Source: Bettongia penicillata ogilbyi
Taxonomy: Eukaryota > Chordata > Mammalia > Diprotodontia > Potoroidae
Assembly: GCA_023548195.1 (NCBI GenBank)
Contig: JAJHZJ010000009.1
Span: forward strand, 3,233,501 to 3,297,500
Length of the DNA stretch: 64,000 nucleotides
Direction of reading: 5' to 3'
Part shown: positions 19,840 through 31,097 of the stretch, one piece after another
Layout: the number at the start of each line of letters is the position of its first letter
Position numbering within the stretch: position 1 is the first letter of the stretch
Position numbers and translations under genes: made by a program
Notes under the pieces: generated by a model
The model's input: the letters and a program-made list of their open reading frames with translations, nothing else
What the model was told of the DNA's origin: nothing
Databases searched by the model: none

Positions 19840-20665
19840 TCAATTCATCCACAAATAATTATGAGGCATTTATACAATGAATGAAATGATCCTTATTTGT
19901 AAGAAGCTTACATTCTAATGGGGAGACTACAAGGATATATGAGTATATATAAGGATGTGCATATATTTATACATATATATTATATGTGTGTATGCATGTG
20001 TATGTGTGTATATGTGTGTGCATATATAATACATACACACGCATATATATATATATAGTGAATAAATACAAAGTAATTAAATACAAGGTATTTTGAGAGG
20101 AAGGGAAGTAGCAGTTGAGACCATCAGGAAAAACGTTATGTAAAAGGTGGTGCTTGAATTACGTCTTTAAAGAACAGAAGAATTCTATGAGGCAGGGCAT
20201 TCCAGGAATGGCAGTCACCCAATGCAAAGGGCCAGCGATGGGACCTGGAGCATGGTGCATGAGGCATGGAGAAAAGATCAGTTTGGATTAAATGCAGGGT
20301 GCTGGAGTGAGACTAATGTCTAACAAGACTAGAAAGATAAGTTAGGGTCTGGTTATGAAGGGATTTTAATGGGGGCCTTCTCTAGTACAGGGTGCAGCGG
20401 GGGAGAGGAAGGGAGACAATTCAGAACCTAAAGTGGAACCAAAAAAAATTAAGTGAAGAAAAGTTTAACTGAAATTTTTATTTGATTGTAGAGGATATAG
20501 AGAACCACAGGAGTTTAATAAGTAGGAACAGGACATGGTTAGGTCTTCACTAAAAGAAAATCACTTAGGCACTTAGGCAGTGTGGAAGATGGTGGAGGTA
20601 GGGAGACATTGAGGAATAGATACCAATCCAGGTGAGAGGTGATGAGGAGTCTTATATAAGAAAAG
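19840..20665 (-). mobile_element. L2 LINE 3' region with internal microsatellite
   Basis: Antisense L2 landmarks run left to right: 'gcttacattctaatggggag', 'gaggcagggcattccaggaa', 'ttatgaagggattttaatgg', 'aggagtttaataagtaggaa', 'gacatggttaggtcttcact'. A TATG/CACA tract (19937-20058) has expanded inside it. Confidence 0.7.
19937..20058. repeat. TATG/CACA microsatellite
   Basis: Imperfect alternating tract within the L2 copy. Confidence 0.9.
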
Positions 20666-21165
20666 ACATCATCTAGGAGACATAGGATTATAAAAGAAAG
20701 TAGATTAGAAACATAAAGAAAACAAAGGAGGGATGTTTTGGATGAGCATCCAGAAAATATTCAGAGTCAATGGAAGACGCCCACCACATAAGCTTGTTTC
20801 TATTTGGGTGACTTAAAGAGGGACATGGACAAGGTTGCCCAGCATGAGAAGGATAAGTCACCATCTTTATCAGTGGAGGGAGTATCTGCATTAAGGATCC
20901 CATGCATCTATTGAAGCATAAATGAAAGGAATCTATTGTGAATCTACATGTACAATTCTGGCAATAAAGCTTTTCCTTGGCAAATAGAAGTGCCTCCTGT
21001 GAAATATATGCATAAGCTTTTCCAAATTTTCCAGTTGTCCTCTAAACAGCTCTTTCTTTTCATCAAGAAGGTTCAGACTCACCAGCAGCAGACTCTTTGC
21101 TGGGCCCTGAAATGAATGGAATTAAGCAATTTCAGCACCTTGAAAACCTGAAAATGAAAGTCTAT
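20666..21165. other. Unassigned sequence
   Basis: May include more decayed L2 on its left side. No gene signal. Confidence 0.35.
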
Positions 21166-21167
21166 GA

Positions 21168-21408
21168 TGTTGTTGAGTGATGTCTGACTCTTGGTGACCC
21201 CATTTGGGGTTTTCTTGGCAAAACTACTGAGCTGGTTTGTCGTTTCCTTCTCCAGCTTTATTTATAAGTGAGGAAAAAAGGCAGAAAGAGTTAAGTGACT
21301 TGTACAGGGTCACACGGCTAGTAAGTTTCTCTATGAGGTCAAATCTGAACTCAGTTCTTCCTGATTCCATGCCCTGGCACTCTGTCCACTGCACAACTGA
21401 GCTGCCCC
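21168..21408 (-). mobile_element. Mar-1-type CORE-SINE
   Basis: 'gtctgactcttggtgacccc', 'gtgacttgtacagggtcaca', 'ctctgtccactgcacaactg', read on the minus strand. Confidence 0.85.
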
Positions 21409-22085
21409 CTGAGACTCTATAGGCTTTGTGAACTATAAGAGTTATGAGATGAATAACACAAAATGTTTCTTTAAACCCATGTATTAAGACAAATTCAGTT
21501 AAGTAGGAGAGGGAGACTAAGACCTTAGGATACCTTGAAAGCACTGAAGAAGCAGATACTCACTGATTGGGGTGAGGGACCAGTGGCCTGCAGTGATTCA
21601 ATTCAGGATCACTCAATTCAGGATGGAGGTCACCTTGAGCTCAGTTTCAAGGAAAGGCAGTCACTGGTAGTTTCCTATTTTTAACTAATTATTCTTGTTA
21701 ACTGCAGCTAGTTATAATTCGTTAGATCTTAAACTCAGTTGTTTCTACACTGTTGAAGAAGTACAGGTGCTGTTAAGTGGCCCCTACGTTTTGGAGCCCT
21801 GTGACAAAGTTCCAGTTGTCCCACCCTAATAATGGTTTTGAATGTGAAAAATAGGCCTCTATCCAGTTAATGTTTCTTAAAGTATACATGTGCACACATA
21901 CAGATACACAGGCATATACACACACACACACGCACAAATTTCTTCATGTGTCTGGCAAGTACAGTGGGTTCTCATTTAGATCAGCTGAGTGAGATATTAA
22001 AAACAATTCTTACCCTTCACTATCTTCTTTGCCTTTAGCGATTCTACAGGGCTAGCCCATAGGAAGAATGACTGATCCCTACAGC
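21409..22085. other. Unassigned sequence with short CA tract
   Basis: A CA-rich tract lies at 21890-21935. A direct repeat 'caattcaggat' occurs twice at 21600-21620. No family recognised. Confidence 0.4.
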
Positions 22086-22087
22086 CC

Positions 22088-22308
22088 TAGTTAAGTGGCC
22101 CAGTGGATAGAGGCCTGGAGTCAGGAAAAACTGAGTTAAATTCTGGTCTCAGATACTAGCTATGTGACTCTGGGCAAGTAGCTTTACTTCTGTTTGTCTC
22201 AGCTTCCTCATCTATAAAATGGGTCACCTACCTCCAAGGGTTGCTGTGTTCAAATGAGATAATATTTAGAAAGTACCTGATACATATTGGGCATTTAAAA
22301 AAATCTAC
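22088..22308 (+). mobile_element. MIR-type CORE-SINE
   Basis: 'cccagtggatagaggcctgg', 'gctatgtgactctgggcaag', 'cctcatctataaaatgggtc', tail 'gatacatattgggcattta'. Confidence 0.75.
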
Positions 22309-22310
22309 CC

Positions 22311-22388
22311 ACCTCCTTCCCTCCCTCTCTTTCTCTTTCTTCCTTTCCTCCCTCCTTCCCTTCTTTCTTTCCTTCTTTCCTTCCCTGC
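22311..22388. repeat. Polypyrimidine CCTT/CTTT tract
   Basis: Starts directly at the 3' end of the preceding SINE, so it probably grew from its tail. Confidence 0.9.
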
Positions 22389-23800
22389 CTCTAGGAAACT
22401 GATGGAGTTTGTCTTTTATATCTCTTTCACCATTACTTTCTATGTTTTCATCCCCTTATTTCATCATTCACCCCACTATCTGTAATGGTAATTTAAATGG
22501 GAAGATCTTTCCCATTCATTAATAGGCCCATATGGCTGCTTGAATCACATGGAAGATCAAGTCACATGTGGTAGGAAGAGCTTGCTGAATGGGTGGAACA
22601 GGAAGGATGGATCAGAACTGGGAGGAAGTTGATCAAGCTAGTCAGAGCTGAGAAGGACACAGGCAAGTAGACAGTTAGGCTTATGAGTGTTTGTGGTAAG
22701 GCCTCAGCAGCATAGGAAGGATTGTGGGGGGGCGGAAGGAGAGAAGAGGGAGAGGCTTGTGAATGGCTTTATCCATTATCATGATGATGTATATTGACTT
22801 TTTGGCTACTATGATGAATTTGGCTTTCTGGTTTTGGGATTTGACTTTCTGGTGTCTGAATAAATGTTTTTTTCCTACCTTCTGTATGGAGAGTCTGTTA
22901 TACTTTGTGATTCTGAACTATGCTGGCATATTAATAGTTGTCCTCAGTGCTGTGAATATTGCTTGGGTGATACACTACCCTGCCCTTTCCCCAAGATCAA
23001 GTATCTTCATTCTGCTGATCTGTCTGCCAAGGGCCTTGGCCCAAGGCCATCACTGCCACTCACACTGTAGTAATAACCCCATGCTTTAGACTTCTCTCCT
23101 TTTGTCTCATCAAAAATCTTTCCATTCTATGACTATCAACTATTCCTTTATGATCCTACTCTCTTCTAGGTGATATGCTAGCTTTGACTCATACCCACTT
23201 AGGGCCCTATTCCAGGTGAAATGCTAGTTAATAATAAATGAGTACTAGTTTTAGTAATAGACACTAATAGACTAACTGGTTATTCCTCTAAGTTAACATA
23301 ATTTATCATAGGCTTCCTAGGGACAATGGTGTCATCAGAGGATAAAGAGATGATGGGAATGCTAGGTATACTGACAGGTCAGAGTGAAAATTATTTGGGG
23401 CCAGTTCCCCTCAAATCACATTAGGCAAACACTGGCCTCCTCTGCCTTAGTGTAGAGTCAATCCTGGCTAGTTTTGTCAGTAAGAGAGACTCATCAACTC
23501 ATATTCTTTGGCTCCAAAAGGACACCAAAGGACAGCGAATCTTCACATCTTGGCCTTCAAGTAAACAAACAAGAAAAGTCCAAACATAAAAAGGTCAAAC
23601 CCCTTCATATTGTAAACTCCTCATTTCCAATGTCTTCAGCTGAATTATATCAATGTAAATACATCATTACCATCTCATTGGTCAACTCTACTTTTTTCTC
23701 AGCCCAAGATTCTGTCCCTGGTGGAGCTGAAAGGGGAAGTTTGACATTAAGACCAGAAGTCAGGGTTCAGACTCAAACATCCCAAATTTCCTTGAATAAT
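22389..23800. other. Unassigned 1.4 kb; possible solitary LTR at 22540-22940
   Basis: The repeated phrase 'ggctttctggttttgggatt'/'gactttctggtgtctgaata' runs into 'aataaatg' at 22858, then a T-rich run. This is reminiscent of an LTR with a polyadenylation signal. I cannot place the ends and see no TG...CA boundaries. Frames of 108 and 115 codons here have no splice or homology support. Confidence 0.25.
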
Positions 23801-23802
23801 CT

Positions 23803-23922
23803 GAGAGGCAGTAAGGAATAGAAGACAGAGTATGGAACCTTGAATCATGCAATTCTGATTTGAATCCCACCTCATACACCTTCTAAAATACCTGACCTTC
23901 CAAAGACTTGATTTGTTCACAA
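23803..23922 (+). mobile_element. SINE, left part, interrupted by MIR3
   Basis: Decayed sense SINE head and CORE ('ttctgatttgaatcccacct'). The tail resumes at 24098. Confidence 0.5.
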
Positions 23923-23924
23923 TC

Positions 23925-24095
23925 ATAGATTTAAAGCTAGAAGGGACCTTGGAGGTCATCATATCCGACCCCCCTCACTTTACAGAAGAGGAAACTGAGA
24001 AAGACAGTGGTTAAGCAATTTACCCAAGGTAAACCTGAGGTGGTTTCTGAACTTCCTGACTCCAGATCCAGCTCCTTATCCACTACTCTAAGCTA
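23925..24095 (-). mobile_element. MIR3 inserted in SINE
   Basis: Antisense MIR3: L3 tail first ('gctagaagggaccttggagg'), then 'ttacagaagaggaaactgag' and head 'ctccttatccactactc'. Confidence 0.75.
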
Positions 24096-24097
24096 CC

Positions 24098-24208
24098 TCT
24101 CAGGATGTAGATAATAATGCCTACCTCAAAGGACTATTTGAGGAAAACACTTAAGAAGCTGAAAATATTATGTAAGTATGAGGCATTATCATTAATATTC
24201 ATTATTTG
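24098..24208 (+). mobile_element. SINE, right part
   Basis: 'gtagataataatgcctacct' and tail 'ggcattatcattaatatt' continue the SINE at 23803. Confidence 0.5.
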
Positions 24209-24319
24209 GGAATTTTCTTGCACCTTTTCTTGATTCTCTTGATTTATCTCTCATACTGAGGAGAACAAATGGATAGGAAAGGACCAGAATAATAAAATCA
24301 TAGATGACTAGACCTAGAA

Positions 24320-24710
24320 TGGACCTTAGAAATGATCTACCGTAGATGAGAGAAGTCTCAGGAGGTTGAGGGGCAGCATGATGGTTGTCCAAATATTTGA
24401 AGCTCTATGATGAAAGGGCGAAAATAGATTTGTTCTTGGCTGGGGGAGGCAGAATGAGGAACAGTAGATGAAAGCTACAAATAGATAGTTCAGTGTAATG
24501 GAAAAAAAACAGCTTCCTAACAATTAGAGCCATACAAATGGATGTGTTCCATGGGGAGTTAGTGGGCTCCTGGTCTCTGAAGGTCTTTAAACAGAAAGTA
24601 GATGATCACTTATCAGAGACAGTGACCTTACTCCTGCTCAATACCAGGTTGGTCTAGATGATTTCTGAGATTCCTTCCAAGTTGGAGATTCTGTGGTCTT
24701 GTTTCAATCA
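24320..24710 (+). mobile_element. L3/CR1 LINE 3' end
   Basis: Sense L3: 'ccaaatatttgaagctctat', 'agcttcctaacaattagagc', 'gtagatgatcacttatcaga', ending with 'ggtctagatgatttctgaga'. Useful sense reference for the minus-strand copies. Confidence 0.75.
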
Positions 24711-24777
24711 TTCCTTTTTCAGTGAAAGCAACAAAGCCCCTAAGGTCTTCCAACTCTTGATCTGTGATCCTATGAGT

Positions 24778-25313
24778 CAGTCAGCAAGCATTTATTATCT
24801 ATTTTACATTAGGCACTGTGGTAGGACCTCGGTGTATAGAGACCAAAAATCAAGATCATTCCTGCCATCAAGGAGGTTGTATTCTATGAGGGAAAGAACG
24901 ATAACTTATACAGGAGTAATTAGATGTGAAGTCTATACATCAAATACGCAATAATTTTAGAGGGAAGGCTCTAACATCTAAGAAGAGCAAGGGAAACCTC
25001 AAGCAAGGGTGACCTTGGCTGAGATCTGAGTGATGATACAGATTCTAAGGGGCCAAGTTGAGGGGGTGTATTCAAAGCCCGGGCAACAGGTGGGAGATGG
25101 AATGTCATGGGTGAGGGACAGTGAGTCCAGTTTGGCTGCACCTTAGAGTGTGTGAAAAGGGGAGGGATATATAATAAGTCTGGAAAAGCTATCTGTAGCC
25201 AGGTAGTGAAGGACTATTGACAATAAATAGAAGAGTGTATATTTTATCCAAGAGCCAATAGAGAGCCAATGGGGTTTATTGACCATAGACGTTACATAGT
25301 CAGAACAACTCTT
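24778..25313 (-). mobile_element. L2 LINE 3' region, left part
   Basis: Antisense L2 terminus ('caagcatttattatctattt', 'taggcactgtggtagg'), then 'gccaatagagagccaatggg' and 'gttacatagtcag'. Split by Mar-1; it continues at 25549. Confidence 0.75.
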
Positions 25314-25548
25314 TTGTTATTGTCAGTTATGTCTGATTCTTTGAGACCCCATTTGGGGTTTTCATGGCAAAGATACTGGAGAGGTTTGCCATTTCCTTCT
25401 CCAGTTCATTTTACAGATGAGGAAACTGAGGCAAACAGGGTGAAGTGACTTGCCCAAGGTCACACAGTTAGCAAGTGTCTGAGACCAGATTTGAACTCAG
25501 ATCTTTCTGACTCGAGGCCTAGCCTGACTGTACTACCTAGCTGCCTCT
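25314..25548 (-). mobile_element. Mar-1-type CORE-SINE with 11-bp TSD
   Basis: Nearly complete minus-strand copy. The flanks are GAACAACTCTT (25303-25313) and GAATAACTCTT (25549-25559), an 11-bp target duplication with one mismatch. This confirms insertion into the surrounding L2. Confidence 0.9.
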
Positions 25549-25805
25549 GAATAACTCTTTAGCAATACCTAAAGCAGCTGTGTGGGGCATGGATCAAAGA
25601 TTGGAGAATAAATGCAGGGAGATAATTAAGAAGCTATTGCAATTATCTTGGTGAGAGGGATAAGAGCCTCTGTTAGAGGGATGGTCCTATGAGGAGAAGG
25701 AAGGGGACCAGTGTGACAGATATCTAAAGATAGGATTAACAATTCTTGGGAACTGATTAAATATGAGGGAGAGTGAAGAGTCTAGGATGACTCCTAGAGA
25801 TGTGA
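25549..25805 (-). mobile_element. L2 LINE 3' region, right part
   Basis: 'agaagctattgcaattatct', then 'tctaggatgactcctagaga', continues the L2 from 25313. Confidence 0.7.
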
Positions 25806-25811
25806 AATGAA

Positions 25812-26052
25812 TGGGAAATGCCAGGCACTCTACTAAGTGTCTTATAAATATCATCTCATGTGATCCTCACAACAAACCTAGGAGGTAGGTGCCATTCTAA
25901 TCTTCATCTCACAGTTGAGTAAACCGAGGCAGACAGAGTTTAGGTGACTTGCCCAGGGTCACACAGCTAATAAGTATGTAAAGCTGGATTTGAACTCAGA
26001 TCTTCCTGAATCCAGGCCAAGCGCTCTATCCACTGCACCACTTGACTGTCTT
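25812..26052 (-). mobile_element. MIR-type CORE-SINE, full length
   Basis: Antisense with L2-type tail first ('aaatgccaggcactctacta'), 'gtgatcctcacaacaaacct', CORE, then head 'gcgctctatccactgcacca'. Confidence 0.85.
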
Positions 26053-26057
26053 CAATC

Positions 26058-26145
26058 GGCCCAATGTCACATATTTGTAAATGTCAGAGCCAGGATAGAA
26101 CTCAAGTCTCCTCACTCTTTTCCACTGCATTGTACTGAGGAGCAT
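26058..26145 (-). mobile_element. MIR fragment
   Basis: 'gtcagagccaggatagaact', then 'cttttccactgcattgtac', is the antisense head of a second MIR. Confidence 0.6.
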
Positions 26146-26154
26146 TTTGCCCTT

Positions 26155-26560
26155 CCAATAAATCCTTCAGCATTTGACTGATCCCTTCTCTCCAGCAAAG
26201 CCTTGCGCCAAACTGTTGCTGTGCCTTTTCCCTCAAAACACCATGCTCCCACCACACTTTGCAACCATTCGTCTGCTGTCCTAAAATTACTGCAGCCTCA
26301 TTTGCTTATTTTAGCTACAATAGGCTGGAAATTTGCGCTCAGCAGGCACTAGCTGCCAAAAGCCAAAATCTATCCCTAGACACGTTTATCTTTAAGCAGG
26401 GACCATGGAGTGCATAGAAGTTGCAGCCAGATTTTTAAATAAATAAATAAATGAACCAGAGCAGAAAGAATTTTCAAAGCTCCTGGCCTCTGTGTTTCCT
26501 GGGTCACTAGAGAAGTTACTTATGTCATGGATTTTTCCTCTCCTGCAAACCAAGAAATAA
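26155..26560. promoter_or_regulatory. Candidate conserved non-coding element
   Basis: About 400 bp free of recognised repeats, sharply bounded by a MIR on the left. It holds motif-rich text such as 'gcctcatttgcttattttag', 'ggaaatttgcgctcagcagg' and 'tatctttaagcaggg', and a short AAAT array. Frames are closed. The enhancer role is inferred. Confidence 0.4.
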
Positions 26561-27237
26561 ATCAGGTGTCTGCACAACAAACCTCACTTCTGCCACAAGG
26601 TCCTTGGTTATGCACTGAGGAGGTGGTATTGGACCTTATCATATTTGAGTCAGGATCAAATGATGTCCCGTTAATCCAAGACTGAGAAAGAGGTCTTTAG
26701 GATGTCAGACACTGACAGCAGAGGATAGGGAGAAACAAATCCTTCAGGAATCCAAAGAATACCTCATCCAGGCTTTTAGAGTAAGTGAGATTGAATTGTA
26801 GTGTACATAAGCCTCCTTCAACCTAGGTAGTACAGCACTCAGAGTCCAAAATCCCTGCCAATTGATATCTTCTTCCCATTCATAATCAATCCTGCTTCCA
26901 GCCCAACCCCAACATCTGTAGTCCAGCTAAGCCACCCTTGTGGAGAGGGAATTCATCATCCCTTCACTACTACCACCAAACATTGACCAATTTGCACCAA
27001 TGGGCAGGTAAGCCCAAGAGACCTGAGAAGAGCAGTATCCCTCCGATCATCCACACTACTCCCAATCTGGTTCCCCAAAGACATTGTTTAAGATAGTAAT
27101 CCTGGTGGGGATGAAACCTGGCTACTGTCTCTGCTGCCCCTCTCTCCTCAGAAGTCACACATACTAAAGATCTACAAGTTCTAACTTCCAAAGTCCTTGG
27201 AAATTTCAAATGGTTCAACATCAGAAATCAATATGGT
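26561..27237. other. Unassigned sequence
   Basis: No repeat recognised. The 83-codon minus-strand frame 26970-27221 lacks splice or homology support. Confidence 0.4.
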
Positions 27238-27361
27238 TTATTAGATCAACTGTGGGCAAAGACTGTCTTCTGCTTTTTTTATCCCTAGCACTTTAGCACA
27301 ATGCCTGGCACATAGTAAGCCTTTAATAAGTGTTTGTTGATGATGATGATGATGATGATGA
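27238..27361 (+). mobile_element. L2 3' end with (GAT)n tail
   Basis: 'caatgcctggcacatagtaa', then 'taagtgtttgttgatgatga'. The terminal TGA-type tail has expanded into GAT repeats. Confidence 0.8.
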
Positions 27362-27477
27362 CAGTAAAGAAAATACCTTCTCATTTTCTTTGCTGTGGCA
27401 AAGGAACCTAGGGACCACTGGGCTTTCTCACTGGGTGTACAACTGAAACTTCCCATGTGTGTTGTCTTCCTTGTGCC

Positions 27478-27609
27478 CCACTGGCAACTTGAGAGCAGGT
27501 CCTATCTTGTCTTTCTATATTCCCAGATCTTAGCACAATATTTTACACACAGTTAGCACTTAATACATGCTTTTTCATTCATTCATTCATTTACTCATTC
27601 ATTCATAAA
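27478..27609 (+). mobile_element. L2 3' end with (CATT)n tail
   Basis: 'gagcaggtcctatcttgtct', 'gttagcacttaatacatgct', then CATT repeats to 27605. Confidence 0.75.
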
Positions 27610-27814
27610 TGAGAAGAAAAAGTCTCCCATTCAATCATCTACCATATCCATTCACAAATTAAATGGGGCTGTTTCCCAAAACTTTCTGTCCCTTCCTGAT
27701 TTGGTCTTAGCAGCAGTGGCATGGGATCTCATTATGAAATGAAGTTGTTAAAGATTCTGATCCTAGAATACAACCCTAAACAAACAATTTTCATGGAGCA
27801 CATAAACAAATCTC

Positions 27815-27919
27815 TTTGTTAGTGATTATAAAAAAGTGATCCTTGCCCTCAAGGGTCTTATAGTCTAGTTGGGGAAGTAAGGAATATACTCAGGAAAAGG
27901 TAACTCCTGCCATAAAGTG
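27815..27919 (-). mobile_element. L2 fragment, left part
   Basis: 'tccttgccctcaagggtctt', then 'atagtctagttggggaagt', is antisense L2. Interrupted by Mar-1. Confidence 0.65.
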
Positions 27920-28160
27920 TAGTTTTTTAGTCATTTTCAGTTATATCTGACTTTCTACGACCCCATTTGGGGTTTTCTTGGCAGAGATATTGGAGTGCTT
28001 CTCCAGTTCATTTGACAGATGAGGAAACTGAGGCAAACAGGGAAATGATTTGCCCAGGGTCACACAGCTAAGAAGTGTCTGAGGTCAGATTTGAACTCAC
28101 AAAGCTGAGTCTTCCTGACTCCAGGTCAGCACTCTATCCAATGCACCACCACCTGGCTGC
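27920..28160 (-). mobile_element. Mar-1-type CORE-SINE inserted in L2
   Basis: Minus-strand copy with a small internal deletion in the tail ('attggagtgcttctccagtt'). CORE and head are intact. Confidence 0.85.
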
Positions 28161-28372
28161 GCATGGTCCTCATACCACATGGCTGCTTATGCTAAATGAC
28201 CAGTGAGTGGGTGAAGATCATAAAGGCTTCCGGAGCTCAGAGAAAAAAGGATAAATGGTGGTGAGGTGGTGAGGAAAGGCTCTTTGGAGGAAGTGGACCT
28301 CCAGCCAGGCTTTGTATGATGTTATTTAAATGGACAGGGGAGAAAAAGTTATCAGTAAAGTGAAGAAGGGGA
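28161..28372 (-). mobile_element. L2 fragment, right part
   Basis: 'gaggaaaggctctttggagg', then 'aagtggacctccagccaggc', is the antisense L2 segment after the Mar-1. Confidence 0.55.
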
Positions 28373-28469
28373 TAAACACATTGTATCTGGCAGATAGTTC
28401 AGTCTGGTTAGCACTGCCCATCCAGGTGCTGTCCAGAGGGCAACTAGCAATACAGGATTAGAACTCAGG

Positions 28470-29460
28470 AAAATCGCTACGCTTCTTCCCTCTGCTTTTC
28501 CTGCTGCTCACTATGCCCTTGTGATATGACTCCTGACTACAAAAGTCGTTGGAAACAGTTCTTGCCAAGCTTACCAATGACCTGATTGCTTGATCTGATG
28601 GACTTCTCTCTGTCATACTTCTTGACCTTTCTGAAATTTTTGACACCATTGATCACTTTCCCCTTCCACTCTTTTCTTGGGATTTCATTACAATATGCTC
28701 TTCATGCCCTTTTACCTGTCTGACTGGCTATTCCTTCTCTGTACCCTTTGCTGGATCATCACCCATGTCCTGCCCCAGAGATCTTTCCTAGCCCTCTTCT
28801 CTTCTTTCTAAACTCTTTCTCTTTTTGTGATCCCATCGATCTTATGGACTCAATTATCATCTTGATGTCCATGATACCAATATCCATTTCTCCAGCCTTT
28901 ATGTCTCTTATGAGCTTAAATTCCATATTACTGCTTGCTAAACATCTCCACCTATGTCCTATAGGGGCCTCTAACAACATGTTTAAAGCAGAATTCATTA
29001 TCTCCCATTTGTCCCCCCAAATGATTCTTATTTCTATAGAGGACACCATTGTTCTTCCATTAGCCCAAGTTTATAATCTTGAAGTCGTTCTTGACTCTCT
29101 ACATTCTCTCACCACATTCTCTCCTCCCATCTCCAAGTATTGATAAAGTCTTTTAAATCCCACCTTCCCAGTAGGATATCCCCTTCTCTTCACTCACTCT
29201 AAAACCATTCTAGTTCAGGTCCTCATCAGCTCTCACTGGATTATTGTAATAACTTCCTGATTGGTCTCCCTGCCTCTACTGTTTTCCTTCTTCAATCCAT
29301 CTTCCACACAGTTACCGGTGGTATTTCTAAAGGGCAGGTGTATGTCAATACTCTGTTCAAGAAACTTCAGGGGCTACTTCTTACTACTTCTGTGTGGCAT
29401 TTACAACTGCTACCTATCTGGTTCTAGCCTTTCTGTTGATTGACAGAGCCCTCAGATACA
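28470..29460 (+). mobile_element. L2 LINE: reverse transcriptase remnant and 3' region
   Basis: Codons at 28621-28659 read LDLSEIFDTIDHF, the conserved L2/CR1-clade RT block. In the same frame 81 codons later, 28855-28887 reads YHLDVHDTNIH, where an active L2 has YADD. The catalytic box is therefore lost (DVHD). Downstream, 'cactggattattgtaataac' and 'aatccatcttccacacagtt' are the L2 3' region. Stops interrupt the frame, so it is a dead copy. The 131-codon frame 28748-29143 is in another phase. Confidence 0.75.
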
Positions 29461-29479
29461 CTTATACCTAGGCAGCAAG

Positions 29480-30130
29480 ACATGACTGTTCCAAAGCAAG
29501 CATTATTTTTGAAGTAGTAGCATTAAGGTAATAAGTAGTGAACTACTGCCATTGGTCGCATTTTGCCTAGCATGTGGTTGTTCATCTTTGTTTTCTAGGA
29601 GGACCAACGGCATCCTGGGGCGAGTTCTTCACTTGTACATGAATTGAGTTTAAATGAGTAGAATTGTACAAAGTCATCAACCTCACTCTCTCTTCCAAAG
29701 TCATCAAAGTCCAGTGGTAAGACAAAAGTGAGGATGACTGGTGATGGCCCAGGATGCAGTGGATGACCTTGGCATCTTTGATGTCTGACCAAGCTCTAAG
29801 TGCCCCACGGCACCTGCTTCAGCCACCTTCATGGCTATTGGAACAAATTATTCTTATCTGCCCATCTCTATTTTTTATTTCTATGTTTTCTTCTTCATAT
29901 GCTTGGGGTAGACATCACCCTACTTCATCAATGGGTTAAGGTCTGTCAGTCACCCTCAACCTGGTTTAGCCCATCTGCTAAGGTGGTTTTACTGGGATGT
30001 GGCAACTGTACATGCTGCAGCCACAGGTGAGATCTGGGTAAAATGTGGACACCAAAGGTGGATTAGCAGCCCTGTAAAGGGCTCAGCAAGCCCTCTCACC
30101 AGAGGTGCTAGTCCTCCCTAAACATCCCAT
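29480..30130 (-). mobile_element. Unassigned marsupial interspersed repeat
   Basis: The left edge ('gttcatctttgttttctagg', 'aggaccaac') is complementary to the right end of the repeat at 57366-57565. The two share further phrases ('gatggcccaggatgc' against 'gcatcctgggccatc'). I recall similar text from opossum sequence but cannot name the family. The rest (29760-30125) may be its 5' portion. No intact frame. Confidence 0.5.
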
Positions 30131-30133
30131 CTC

Positions 30134-30176
30134 CCCCCTGGCACATACTAGGTGCTTAATAAATGCTTATTTCCTT
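30134..30176 (+). mobile_element. L2 3' end, very short
   Basis: 'ctggcacatactaggtgctt', then 'aataaatgctt': only the last 40 bases of L2. Confidence 0.65.
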
Positions 30177-30336
30177 ACATTTTCCTTGGTACACAAAGCA
30201 ATGGATTTTAACAATACTACCACAATGCAGTTTATTAGATCAGTCTTCGGTGGAATTCACTTGTAACTGTCAGTTTGCCACCCCATCTTTTGTATGTGAA
30301 TTCATGTGTCTTGTCCAAGGCTTTGGGAATTGGTCC

Positions 30337-30530
30337 CAAGTCATAGATTACAAGTTGGAAGGGATCTCAGAGGTTACCAAGTTAAGCCTAATCATTTTCT
30401 AGATGAGGAAACAGAGACCTAAATAGTGAGTGACTTGTCCAAAGTCACACAACTGGTAATCGTTGCCGGCAGAATTCTAACTCACAACTTCCTGACTCCA
30501 AGCCCAGAACGCTATCTACTGTACCATGAT
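30337..30530 (-). mobile_element. MIR3
   Basis: L3-type tail ('caagttggaagggatctcag'), then antisense CORE ('tagatgaggaaacagagacc') and head ('acgctatctactgtacca'). Confidence 0.75.
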
Positions 30531-31097
30531 GCTTTTGGGTAAGGTTATCTTGTCTGTTTCCCCTGGAGCATGTGACTCCCTTATGGCTCTCTTAAGGAAG
30601 GATTGACTAGACCATTGAAAAGTAAGCTAGCCCTTTTATGTTGTCAAAGGACCCAATTAGCACAGGTGGTTGAAATTATAGGGGACTTGCTTATGAGTGG
30701 CCCCCTAAGATCATAGCTTGCTGAGACACTCTCAGACTTCTATCACCTGGAGGATGTTTTATGGCACATTGGCAAATCTTATGGCCTTTTATGACTTTAT
30801 TGCTCACCTTTTGGTCAACTGGATGCCCCAAGTCAGAAAGAAACTATTCCTATGACCAACTTTCCCAGACAAACATGGACTGTTTCTCCTCCTTCTCAGC
30901 CACTCTACCTAAGGGCATTTCAACACTCCGAACTGCTGATCCCGGTGTCTTTAAGGCCTCCCTTCTTCCTTGGGGCATTACTGTACTCATTTTTCCTCTC
31001 CATCTTTGGTCTGGGTCTCCCACTCCAGGAGGGTTTCAGCCCTGCCATGCGTGACTTTTCCAGGCTCCAGTAGATCGGCTCTGTTCCGAGCAGTTTG
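30531..31097. other. Unassigned sequence
   Basis: Overlapping frames of 73-97 codons occur in three phases, which argues for chance. No repeat recognised. Confidence 0.4.

Noticed and set aside
28748..29143. 131-codon hydrophobic plus-strand frame
   Set aside because: It overlaps the L2 reverse transcriptase remnant in a different phase, so it is a shadow frame.
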